A stretch of DNA of 5,449 bases from Candidatus Electrothrix marina (GTDB lineage: Bacteria > Desulfobacterota > Desulfobulbia > Desulfobulbales > Desulfobulbaceae). The notes below the pieces were generated by a model. The model worked only from the letters and a program-made list of their open reading frames with translations. It searched no databases and was not told where the DNA came from. Numbering within the stretch: position 1 is the stretch's first letter; each line of letters opens with the position of its first letter. Of this stretch, positions 1-4,747 are shown in pieces. Made by a program: the position numbers and the translations under genes. The stretch covers positions 1 to 5,449 of the forward strand of contig MTKS01000133.1 in assembly GCA_004028495.1 (NCBI GenBank), written 5' to 3'.

Positions 1-57
1 TGTTTGGGTGCTGATGTTGTTCAACTTGAAATTGTTTTAAATCAAAGCGTTACATAA
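1..57 (+). CDS. Possible 3' tail of an upstream gene (18 codons, partial)
   Basis: The first reading frame is open from the left edge of the window and ends in TAA at 55-57. It would supply the last 18 residues of a protein that begins outside the window. The short peptide (ending LNQSVT) is not recognisable. Eighteen open codons can occur by chance, and another frame is also open for 12 codons, so this is only a possibility. The sequence to the left of the window would decide it. Confidence 0.2.
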   Translation, partial: CLGADVVQLEIVLNQSVT

Positions 58-93
58 AAAAGAAAAAACTGAAAATTCAGCGGTGTTTTCAGT
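56..93 (-). terminator. Leftward intrinsic-terminator-like hairpin with T tract
   Basis: A perfect 8-bp inverted repeat, ACTGAAAA (68-75) and TTTTCAGT (86-93), encloses a 10-base loop. Read on the minus strand, the hairpin runs straight into a T-rich tract (56-67: six T, one C, six T). That is the arrangement of a Rho-independent terminator for leftward transcription, although the stem is AT-rich and therefore weak. No T tract follows on the plus strand. No leftward gene lies immediately upstream of it; the nearest is queA, which ends at 783. Confidence 0.4.
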
Positions 94-343
94 CCGTAAG
101 CCTTGAGATCCTCATCGAAGCCGGAATTGAACAACACCGGTCCCGTTATCCGCTGAAGTCATTTAACGGAAGGCGGCATTGACTGCTTTTCAGAAACGCC
201 CGACAGATGGGCTGTTTGAAATATTTGTTTTGAAAAAACAAGAAAGATCATTTATTATTTTTAGTTTGCTGTGATGATATGTTGCTTGCAAGAATTGTTT
301 GTTTGCAGAGGCATTGTGAATTTTTCCCATAAAAGGCGGTTAG
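58..343. other. Non-coding spacer before the PilZ gene, rich in inverted repeats
   Basis: No credible gene lies here. Four structures can be seen. TGTTGTTCAA (15-24) pairs with TTGAACAACA (127-136). TTCAGCGG (76-83), inside the loop of the 68-93 hairpin, pairs with CCGCTGAA (150-157). A hairpin is formed by AAACGCCC (194-201) and GGGcTGTTT (209-217) with one bulged base. TTGTTTT (225-231) pairs with AAAACAA (235-241), overlapping the candidate -35 element. The right-hand part (about 265-343) would be the 5' untranslated region of the PilZ gene. I recognise no riboswitch class. Confidence 0.5.
230..258 (+). promoter_or_regulatory. Sigma-70-type promoter of the PilZ gene
   Basis: TTGAAA (230-235) and TATTAT (253-258) are separated by 17 bases. 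The matches to the consensus hexamers are TTGAcA 5/6 and TATaAT 5/6, at the ideal spacing. Transcription would start near 265, giving a leader of roughly 80 nt before the ATG at 344. The -35 hexamer lies in a small dyad (225-231/235-241), which could be an operator or just AT-rich coincidence. Confidence 0.5.
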
Positions 344-736
344 ATGAATAGTAAGAGTGCCCGACATTATACTCGGGTGAATTTCCAACGGGATGTACAT
401 CTTGATTTCGACGGAAAAAAATATATACATAACACCGTCAATAATCTCAGTTTGGGCGGATTGTATGTGAAAGGCAGGTTTGAGCAGCAGAAAGGAGATA
501 TCTGTACGGTGGAACTCAGTAATCCTGAGAACAGTTTCGGCGTTGAACTGCGTGCCCGCTGTGCTGTTGTCAGGGTGAATGATGACGGTATCGCCCTTGA
601 GTTCACCTCGATGGGCCACGAAAGTTTTCTCTTTCTTCAGACGACGTTACTTTACGAAGCCGAGGACCCTATGCAGTTGGGGGCGGAGTTTGTCAAAGAT
701 ATCTCTTTTGAACTGGAACCGGATGATGATGAGTGA
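344..736 (+). CDS. Small stand-alone PilZ-domain protein (putative c-di-GMP effector)
   Basis: This 130-residue protein is essentially one PilZ domain, the family that binds cyclic di-GMP and passes the signal to motility, polysaccharide, pilus or transcription machinery. Both family signatures are visible. The N-terminal RxxxR motif is R7-HYT-R11, with a further arginine at 16. The [D/N]xSxxG motif is N34-L-S36-L-G38-G39, followed by the usual hydrophobic LYV strand. Both ligand-contacting motifs are intact, so binding is likely (inference). Residues 40-105 look like the rest of the beta barrel. The C-terminus is acidic (EPDDDE). There is no signal peptide or membrane segment, so the protein is cytoplasmic. 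The ATG has a modest Shine-Dalgarno (AAGG, 333-336) seven bases upstream and a good promoter further up. The gene converges on queA, which says nothing about its target. The output partner cannot be told from this window. Confidence 0.9.
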   Translation: MNSKSARHYTRVNFQRDVHLDFDGKKYIHNTVNNLSLGGLYVKGRFEQQKGDICTVELSNPENSFGVELRARCAVVRVNDDGIALEFTSMGHESFLFLQTTLLYEAEDPMQLGAEFVKDISFELEPDDDE

Positions 737-782
737 GCTTATCAGGAAAAAAGGAAAAAGAAAGGTTCGTCAATGCCTCGGA

Positions 783-1913
783 CTACTTTCTGGTGATAAT
801 CACCATTGCATCGCCGTAGCTGAAAAAGCGATATCCCTGCTCCACAGCTTCCCCGTATGCCTCCAGAACACGTTTTTTTCCTGCCAGTGCGGCAACCAGA
901 AACAGTAATGACGACTTGGGGAGATGAAAATTGGTGATCAGGTTGTCCACTATTTTAAATCGGTAACCCGGGTACATATAAAGACCACAGAGGTCTTCAA
1001 TCGGTTGCAGCCTTCCTTTTTTATCAGCATACTCGGCAGCGAACTCCAGCGTTCGTGCGGTGGTCGTGCCCACCGCCCATATTCTCCCGCCGTTTTCTCT
1101 GGTTGTATTTATCGCTTCAGCTGTCTCTTCCGGAACACGAATCAACTCCTTATGCAGGGTATGGTCGCGGATATCCTCGCAGCGTACAGGAGCAAAAGTC
1201 CCGTAACCGACATGCAGGGTAACCTCTGCAAAGCCGATTCCGGCATCTTTTAATTTTTCTATCAATGGGTTGCTGAGATGCAATCCCGCTGTCGGTGCGG
1301 CAACCGAGCCGATATAACGGGCATAGTTTGTCTGATAACGTTGCGCGTCTTCAGTTGTGCTTCCTTCAGGTCGCCTGATATAGGGAGGCAGGGGAATTTC
1401 CCCATGTTTTTCCAGGAGCTGTTCAAGATCGGCGTGGGCGGGGTAGAAGAGGCTTACTTCCGCCTTGCCGTCGGGCAGGAGGGCTTCCACTTTGGCTTGC
1501 AGTGCATCGGAAAAATGGAGAACACTGCCGGGCTTGGGGCGTTTGGAGCTTTTTATCAGGGCCGGTGTTGTTGCCTGGCAGACACCATTTTCCTGCTTAA
1601 CCGGAGCCGGAAAATGGAGAAGGAGCATTTCGATCTTGCCACCGGTTTCCTTGTGTCCGAATAAGCGTGCCGGAAAAACCTTTGTGTTATTTACCACCAG
1701 CAGGTCGCCCGGACTGATCAGCTCACAAAGCGTCTCGAATTGCGTATGATGCCTGCTGTTGTTGACACAATCCAAGACCAGAAGACGCGATTGGTCTCTC
1801 TGCTTCGCAGGCTGTTGAGCGATTTGATCTTCCGGCAGGGGATAATCGTAGGAGGACAGGCGGTAGATCTCCTGCGCGGCATCTTCTGCCGTATCGTTAC
1901 ATTCTTCAGACAT
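783..1913 (-). CDS. queA: S-adenosylmethionine:tRNA ribosyltransferase-isomerase QueA
   Basis: QueA transfers and isomerises the ribosyl part of S-adenosylmethionine onto preQ1 at position 34 of GUN-anticodon tRNAs, giving epoxyqueuosine in the cytoplasm. Family blocks run the full length: LPEDQIAQ (27-33), RDQSRLLVLD (39-48), PGDLLVVNNTKVFPARL (68-84), GEIPLPPYIRRP (171-182), RYQTNYA (192-198), GSVAAPTAGLH (202-212), HVGYGTFAPV (234-243), GTTTARTLE (282-290), YPGYRF (314-319), TNFHLPKSSLLFLV (327-340) and YRFFSYGDAM (361-370). Two usually conserved spots differ mildly: GLHLS where GLHFT is typical, and HTLHKE where HxMHxE is typical. At 376 residues the protein is longer than the usual 340-350, mainly because about 18 residues precede the normal family start. 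The ATG at 1913 has no clear Shine-Dalgarno and sits one base after a TATAAT. An AGGAG (1869-1873) lies nine bases before the in-frame CTG codon for Leu19, where the family homology begins, so the true start may be internal. The gene is downstream of and co-oriented with the exported-protein gene, but 316 bp separate them. Confidence 0.97.
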   Translation of the reverse strand: MSEECNDTAEDAAQEIYRLSSYDYPLPEDQIAQQPAKQRDQSRLLVLDCVNNSRHHTQFETLCELISPGDLLVVNNTKVFPARLFGHKETGGKIEMLLLHFPAPVKQENGVCQATTPALIKSSKRPKPGSVLHFSDALQAKVEALLPDGKAEVSLFYPAHADLEQLLEKHGEIPLPPYIRRPEGSTTEDAQRYQTNYARYIGSVAAPTAGLHLSNPLIEKLKDAGIGFAEVTLHVGYGTFAPVRCEDIRDHTLHKELIRVPEETAEAINTTRENGGRIWAVGTTTARTLEFAAEYADKKGRLQPIEDLCGLYMYPGYRFKIVDNLITNFHLPKSSLLFLVAALAGKKRVLEAYGEAVEQGYRFFSYGDAMVIITRK

Positions 1914-1914
1914 T

Positions 1915-1929
1915 ATTATATTTGTTATA
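1915..1929 (-). promoter_or_regulatory. Candidate -10 elements immediately upstream of queA
   Basis: On the minus strand TATAAC (1929-1924) and TATAAT (1920-1915) lie just before the annotated ATG (1913). Neither has a convincing TTGACA-like hexamer 16-18 bases upstream. If the TATAAT were used, RNA would begin near 1908, inside the annotated reading frame. That would favour a start codon downstream of 1913. This is a motif match only. Confidence 0.3.
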
Positions 1930-1954
1930 CGTTCAGGATGCCTTTTCGCCGTTC

Positions 1955-1981
1955 CGAGATTTTGCGAAAAATAAAATCTCG
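1955..1981 (-). repeat. Perfect 9-bp inverted repeat in the queA leader
   Basis: CGAGATTTT (1955-1963) and AAAATCTCG (1973-1981) are perfectly complementary around a 9-base loop. Read rightwards, the dyad is followed by only four T residues (1982-1985), so it is a weak terminator at best, and no rightward gene needs one. Read leftwards, it lies about 40 bases before the queA ATG and has no trailing T tract. It could be an operator or an mRNA leader hairpin. Confidence 0.45.
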
Positions 1982-1990
1982 TTTTCGGTG

Positions 1991-2070
1991 CCGGGCTGTA
2001 GGGGGAGGCCCCGTGCTTGCCCGGTATGAAAGGGCGAACACCGGGGTTCGCCCCTGCAGTACGTACCGGG
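1991..2070 (-). repeat. Cluster of GC-rich inverted repeats with mutually exclusive pairings upstream of queA
   Basis: Three stems can be drawn. The first is CCGGGC (1991-1996) with GCCCGG (2019-2024), containing an inner GGGG/CCCC hairpin (about 2002-2012). The second is GGGCGAAC (2032-2039) with GTTCGCCC (2046-2053), a perfect 8-bp stem with a 6-base loop. The third is CCCGGTA (2020-2026) with TACCGGG (2064-2070), which encloses the second. The segment at 2019-2026 is shared by the first and third stems, so those two cannot form together. The element could be a folded 5' leader, a palindromic intergenic repeat of REP type, or an operator region. I do not recognise a preQ1 riboswitch in it. 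Confidence 0.5.
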
Positions 2071-2163
2071 AAAACATGGTAAGGTTTTTCTTATTGAATC
2101 TCTTACGGGAAGAGTCGGGGCTGCGGGTATCCTGCTGATTGCAGAATACGTTGAAAAAATCCG

Positions 2164-2181
2164 CTATGTTTCCTATGTTTC
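2164..2181. repeat. Tandem 9-bp direct repeat (two copies)
   Basis: CTATGTTTC occurs twice in immediate succession (2164-2172 and 2173-2181). It lies just beyond the terminator-like hairpin of the exported-protein gene. It is probably a small replication-slippage duplication. No function is apparent. Confidence 0.6.
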
Positions 2182-2205
2182 AAACCCGCCCCCTTATGGA
2201 GCGGG
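2182..2205 (-). terminator. Terminator-like hairpin after the exported-protein gene
   Basis: On the minus strand, 24 bases past the TAA of the exported-protein gene, CCCGCTCC (2205-2198) pairs with GGGGCGGG (2192-2185). The stem is eight base pairs including one G-U, with a 5-base loop, and is followed by TTT (2184-2182). The stem is strongly GC-rich but the T tract is short, so termination may be partial. A run of six T appears only further on (2159-2154). The position fits a transcript end for the upstream gene. Confidence 0.5.
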
Positions 2206-2229
2206 GTATTTACCTGTCCTGCTGCGAAC

Positions 2230-4425
2230 TTAATTAAACTGCCAAACGCTGTTACGGGCCGGTGCAGCCTGTTTGGCCGGCCATTGCGATTGCGGCGACC
2301 ACTGCTGTTGCATTGGTTGTGCCGGTGCGGCCTGTCTGGCCGGCCATTGCGGTTGTGGTGACCACTGCTGTTGCGTTGGCTGCGCCGATGCACTATCTAA
2401 GACTGTCAGGTCGATAACAGCAGGTTGGTCGGCCTTGATGCGTACTTCCCGGATGGCGGAGGTGTCAGCACCTTTTGTCGCCTGGATCTGTCCGGTGAGA
2501 TTCTTTTGGGTAAAGTTGAGGATAAATTCACCGTTATAGTCTGTTGTTGCGGTGTAGGCCCTGCCGGACATAGCATCCCAAACCTTTATCAGAGCATTTT
2601 GAGCGGGACTTCCGTTGCTCCTGTACACAACCCGGCCTTTGAGATCGGGCTGTGGTTCGGGCGCTTGAAAAACGCTCTGACGATAGGGGGACTCAGGAAT
2701 GTACGGTCGGTTGAAGGTGATGTCTCCCTCCTGCCTCGCATTGCTCTTCATAGGGTACGATGAAGTATTCTTCTGTTGGCACCCACAGCTTTCCGAGCCG
2801 GAAGGGTTGTTGGAAGGGTTGGACGACGTGTTGTTGAAATTATGCTCAGGGCTGTATCCCGGATTGTATTGCGAGCTGTGCACATGTATTTTTCGGGTCG
2901 CTTCATCGCTCCGCGCGTCCTTGCGATCAATCGTTACACAGGTGATCTCCTTATCGCCGGAGGTGTAAAAGGCCAGAGCGGCTGTAATTGTTGACTGCGG
3001 TGCGACCCAGTCGGAAACATAAGGGGCATTCCCTGTTATGTTGGAATCCGTTGCCGAGCATTGCACTTTGACCATATCTCCGTCAGGGTCCGAGCCCGCA
3101 GTGACAGAGATATAGGTTGTTTTTCCGGGATCCGTGTTATAGGGATACGCGCTGATTTCCGGCTGCGTCGGAGCCTGATTGGCATATCTGATATTGATTG
3201 TTCTTCTGGTTGCAGGACTGGTCGCTCCCTGCCGACTGTGCGATGTGCAGTAGATCTCTTTTTCTCCGGGAGAATAAAAGGTAACGGTTCCCTTGGTCTC
3301 TGCTTTCGGCGGCAGCCAGTCCGACAGGTAGGGATCAGCGGCTGTTTTGTCGGAATCGTCAGCAATGCAGCCTATTCTGACTAAGTCTCTGTTCTGAGGA
3401 TCAAGTCCGGCAATGAGCTTCATGCTGATCGGAGCACGGACAGAACCCTGTCCGGGAATATCTACGAGAGGGGCCGGTGCGCTGGTGATCCGTCTTCGGG
3501 CAGGCGCAACAGGCGGAGGCATCGGTTCAGAGAATTCTCTTCTCGGCGCAGGAGATGCGGCGAAGCTCTGACCGGGGGTAACGGTGATTGTTCGCTGGCT
3601 CAGGGAGCTGGTGGCACCGTAGCTGTCCAGAGTATTGCAGAAAACAGCCTGTGTTCCTGTTGAATGAAAGGTCAGGGGGATATTGATGGTGTCGCCGCTG
3701 TACATCCAGTCGGAACGATACGGGGCATCCGGGGTGTTGTCGGAACTGCTGGCCGTACATTGGACTCTGACCATATCGTTGCTGTGTGTTTGTCCCGCAG
3801 TCACAGCGATATTGACAGCCGTGTTTATTTCTGCTCTCTCCGGGGTTTCACTGATAACGGGACGTTGCGGTCCATTAGATCCTGATCCATTAGCCGGCTG
3901 CGTAACCGGTTGTGAATCATCCCAGGGAACAGGCACTTCTGTTGCCGTTTCGTTTTTTGAGATTTGTATGGGACCGACCCAGGCATAGCCGACATTATTG
4001 GTTATGGTTGCAAAAAAACGATGGGGAAAAGATGCAACAGCACTCAGATCAAGCTGCAGTTTTGCAGCTTCGCTTCCCGGAGGAACTTTTCCGGCCGCAA
4101 CGATCGGGCCGGTATGGCTCCCGGATCTGATACTGACGCTGTTCGCGTTGTAAAACGGGCCTTTCTTTGAGGTTATGCTGAATATTGCACCGGATCCTAC
4201 GATACGGGCATTCATATTCAGGATTTCCCCCCAGGTGCCGCCGCCGCTGTCGGTCGCTTCAATATCAGCCTGATATTGCGCAGAGGAATACGGGCTGCTG
4301 TCCGGGTATTGGGCAAAGGCATTATTGCTGATGACCATACAGCAACAGACGATGAGCAGGAGCAGACAGCTCCGAGCTGTACGAATGTTGTTTTGCATCT
4401 GGGTGTTGTTTATCAGGGAATTCAT
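2230..4425 (-). CDS. Exported modular protein with three Cys-paired Ig/PKD-like repeats and a carboxypeptidase-regulatory-like domain
   Basis: I do not recognise a named family for this 731-residue protein. The start is well supported: GGAGG (4436-4432) sits six bases before the ATG. Residues 1-38 form a Sec signal peptide with an arginine-containing n-region, a core (CLLLLIVCCCMVI, 20-32) that is unusually Cys-rich, and an NAFA-Q cleavage site after 38. There is no lipobox. Residues 39-165 are an uncharacterised beta-rich region. Three repeats follow (about 189-283, 319-413 and 421-516). Each has D[ML]V[RK]-x-x-C, then PY-x-SDW, then a second Cys in [FYT]C. The cysteine pairs are 223/263, 353/393 and 456/496, always 40 apart, which suggests a disulfide inside each beta sandwich. 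Repeat 3 carries a PKD-like DPDGD (446-450). A Pro-rich linker (about 290-318) separates repeats 1 and 2. Residues 517-592 are an Asn/Ser/Pro-rich linker with C547-G-C549. Residues 594-675 resemble a carboxypeptidase-regulatory-like fold (GRVVYRSNGSPAQNALIKV, then TDYNGEF). A duplicated 21-residue Gln/Trp/Pro unit (682-723) precedes the end, WQFN. A periplasmic or cell-surface structural or adhesive role is inferred. No catalytic motif is visible. Confidence 0.88.
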   Translation of the reverse strand: MNSLINNTQMQNNIRTARSCLLLLIVCCCMVISNNAFAQYPDSSPYSSAQYQADIEATDSGGGTWGEILNMNARIVGSGAIFSITSKKGPFYNANSVSIRSGSHTGPIVAAGKVPPGSEAAKLQLDLSAVASFPHRFFATITNNVGYAWVGPIQISKNETATEVPVPWDDSQPVTQPANGSGSNGPQRPVISETPERAEINTAVNIAVTAGQTHSNDMVRVQCTASSSDNTPDAPYRSDWMYSGDTINIPLTFHSTGTQAVFCNTLDSYGATSSLSQRTITVTPGQSFAASPAPRREFSEPMPPPVAPARRRITSAPAPLVDIPGQGSVRAPISMKLIAGLDPQNRDLVRIGCIADDSDKTAADPYLSDWLPPKAETKGTVTFYSPGEKEIYCTSHSRQGATSPATRRTINIRYANQAPTQPEISAYPYNTDPGKTTYISVTAGSDPDGDMVKVQCSATDSNITGNAPYVSDWVAPQSTITAALAFYTSGDKEITCVTIDRKDARSDEATRKIHVHSSQYNPGYSPEHNFNNTSSNPSNNPSGSESCGCQQKNTSSYPMKSNARQEGDITFNRPYIPESPYRQSVFQAPEPQPDLKGRVVYRSNGSPAQNALIKVWDAMSGRAYTATTDYNGEFILNFTQKNLTGQIQATKGADTSAIREVRIKADQPAVIDLTVLDSASAQPTQQQWSPQPQWPARQAAPAQPMQQQWSPQSQWPAKQAAPARNSVWQFN
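2257..2382 (-). repeat. Tandem duplication of a 63-bp unit encoding 21 residues
   Basis: Two adjacent 63-bp units (2257-2319 and 2320-2382) differ at 8 positions by my count, so 55 of 63 bases are identical. Each encodes QP[T/M]QQQWSPQ[P/S]QWPA, then [R/K]QAAPA, with three amino-acid changes between copies. The unit is an in-frame multiple of three, so gain or loss of copies would keep the reading frame. The Gln/Trp/Pro/Ala composition suggests an extended, sticky or flexible C-terminal tail. Confidence 0.85.
2878..3861 (-). repeat. Three diverged protein-level repeats with a fixed Cys-Trp-Cys geometry
   Basis: The encoded repeats occupy residues about 189-283 (3861-3577), 319-413 (3471-3187) and 421-516 (3165-2878). 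In each, a Trp lies 17 residues after the first Cys (240, 370, 473), in a PY-x-SDW motif. The second Cys lies exactly 40 after the first. A G-A-[TR]-S segment follows in repeats 1 and 2 (DARS in repeat 3), then R-x-I, ending the last strand. The copies are highly diverged, which indicates an old internal triplication, unlike the recent C-terminal duplication. Confidence 0.8.
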
Positions 4426-4431
4426 GATCGG

Positions 4432-4436
4432 CCTCC
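4432..4436 (-). promoter_or_regulatory. Strong ribosome binding site of the exported-protein gene
   Basis: GGAGG on the minus strand lies six bases before the ATG at 4425-4423. It fixes this ATG as the start in preference to the in-frame ATG at codon 10, which would give a shorter signal-peptide n-region. Confidence 0.75.
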
Positions 4437-4440
4437 GAGG

Positions 4441-4459
4441 ATCAATTCTATCAATTCTA
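4441..4459 (-). promoter_or_regulatory. Candidate -10 region within a tandem ATCAATTCT repeat
   Basis: ATCAATTCT occurs twice in tandem (4441-4449 and 4450-4458). On the minus strand each copy creates TAGAAT (4450-4445 and 4459-4454), a 5/6 match to the -10 consensus; the upstream one also reads TATAGAAT. The distance to the ATG at 4425 would give a very short leader of roughly 15-25 nt that still contains the GGAGG. No good -35 hexamer is found at 16-18 bases, so the promoter may need an activator. Confidence 0.35.
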
Positions 4460-4463
4460 TAAC

Positions 4464-4481
4464 GTTCGGCATTGCACGAAC
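4464..4481. promoter_or_regulatory. Dyad GTTCG-N8-CGAAC, possible operator
   Basis: GTTCG (4464-4468) and CGAAC (4477-4481) form an inverted repeat around eight bases, directly upstream of the candidate -10 of the exported-protein gene. The size and symmetry suit a dimeric regulator site, but 5-bp arms can arise by chance. Confidence 0.3.
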
Positions 4482-4504
4482 TGTCATCAGTTAAACTGTC
4501 ATCA
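4479..4504. repeat. Two 11-bp direct repeats with 15-bp period, possible regulator sites
   Basis: AACTGTCATCA occurs at 4479-4489 and again at 4494-4504 (TGATGACAGTT on the minus strand), with four bases between copies. The pair lies about 55-80 bases upstream of the exported-protein ATG, just upstream of its candidate -10 elements. That is where an activator would bind if the promoter lacks a -35 box. The protein that would bind is unknown. Confidence 0.45.
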
Positions 4505-4515
4505 CTTGGTTTGTT

Positions 4516-4549
4516 CTGCCCGCCGAGCAGTATGAGGAAATGCGGGCAG
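4516..4549. repeat. Perfect 8-bp GC-rich inverted repeat in the divergent spacer
   Basis: CTGCCCGC (4516-4523) pairs with GCGGGCAG (4542-4549) around an 18-base loop. A GCAG (4527-4530) inside the loop can pair alternatively with the CTGC at 4516-4519. No T tract follows on either strand in the reading direction, so this is not a normal intrinsic terminator. It could be an operator or a folded RNA element. Confidence 0.45.
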
Positions 4550-4703
4550 CAAAAAAGACATATGCATAATGGTTGTAAACTATAAGAGGATTTCTGTCAA
4601 AAAGAAATATATGTCAGCCCGTTGCAGGCAGGCGAGAGACAGGATGCCGGGAAGAGTACGGAAAAGGCTTTTATTCGGACTGTAAACGGATGAGCAAAGA
4701 GGG

Positions 4704-4709
4704 TATAGT
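4704..4709 (+). promoter_or_regulatory. Candidate -10 box of mqnB
   Basis: TATAGT (4704-4709) matches the -10 consensus at 5 of 6 positions and lies about 38 bases before the mqnB ATG, so RNA would start near 4716. The best -35 candidates (TGTAAA or CTGTAA around 4680-4686) match at only three of six positions, so the assignment is weak. Confidence 0.28.
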
Positions 4710-4747
4710 CTGCCTTTTGAACGATATTTTTTGGTTGAAGACGGGAG

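Larger units (their letters stand above)
4426..4747. other. Divergent intergenic region between the exported-protein gene and mqnB
   Basis: These 322 bases separate two divergent starts and hold no credible gene. The left half, next to the exported-protein gene, is unusually repeat-dense, with two direct-repeat pairs and two dyads described separately. The right half holds a palindromic TATGCATA (4561-4568), a small dyad around 4590-4607 (ATTTCT/AGAAAT) and candidate -10 boxes. Both genes are probably controlled from here. I see no known riboswitch or RNA. Confidence 0.6.

Noticed and set aside
58..343. Cyclic di-GMP riboswitch in front of the PilZ gene
   Set aside because: The spacer contains hairpins, but I do not find the conserved core of either c-di-GMP riboswitch class by eye.
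248..619. Minus-strand reading frame of 123 codons opposite the PilZ gene
   Set aside because: The PilZ frame has both signature motifs and a promoter. The antisense frame has neither a motif nor a ribosome site.
1740..2138. Plus-strand reading frame spanning the queA start and leader
   Set aside because: Half of it is antisense to conserved queA codons and the rest crosses the inverted-repeat cluster. There is no recognisable product.
1914..2229. preQ1 riboswitch in front of queA
   Set aside because: No small C-rich-loop hairpin with an A-rich tail of the preQ1-I type is visible near the start. The structures present are GC-rich palindromes of a different kind.
2103..2393. Minus-strand frame of 96 codons rich in Arg, His and Asn
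   Set aside because: It is an out-of-frame reading of the 63-bp tandem repeat of the exported protein, running into its terminator region.
2273..2539. Plus-strand reading frame of 88 codons encoding a Cys-rich, metallothionein-like peptide (GDHCCC repeated twice)
   Set aside because: It lies antisense to the tandem Gln/Trp codons of the exported protein. The Cys pattern is the complement of that repeat, and there is no ribosome site or family match.
4345..4370. Possible lipoprotein signal from the Cys cluster (C27-C29) in the signal-peptide core
   Set aside because: The residues before these cysteines (LLIV) do not give a lipobox with a small residue at -1. An ordinary AFA-Q signal peptidase I site follows.
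4611..4685. Small 24-codon Arg-rich reading frame in the divergent spacer
   Set aside because: It has no good ribosome site, carries many AGG/AGA codons and resembles no known leader peptide. Chance explains it.
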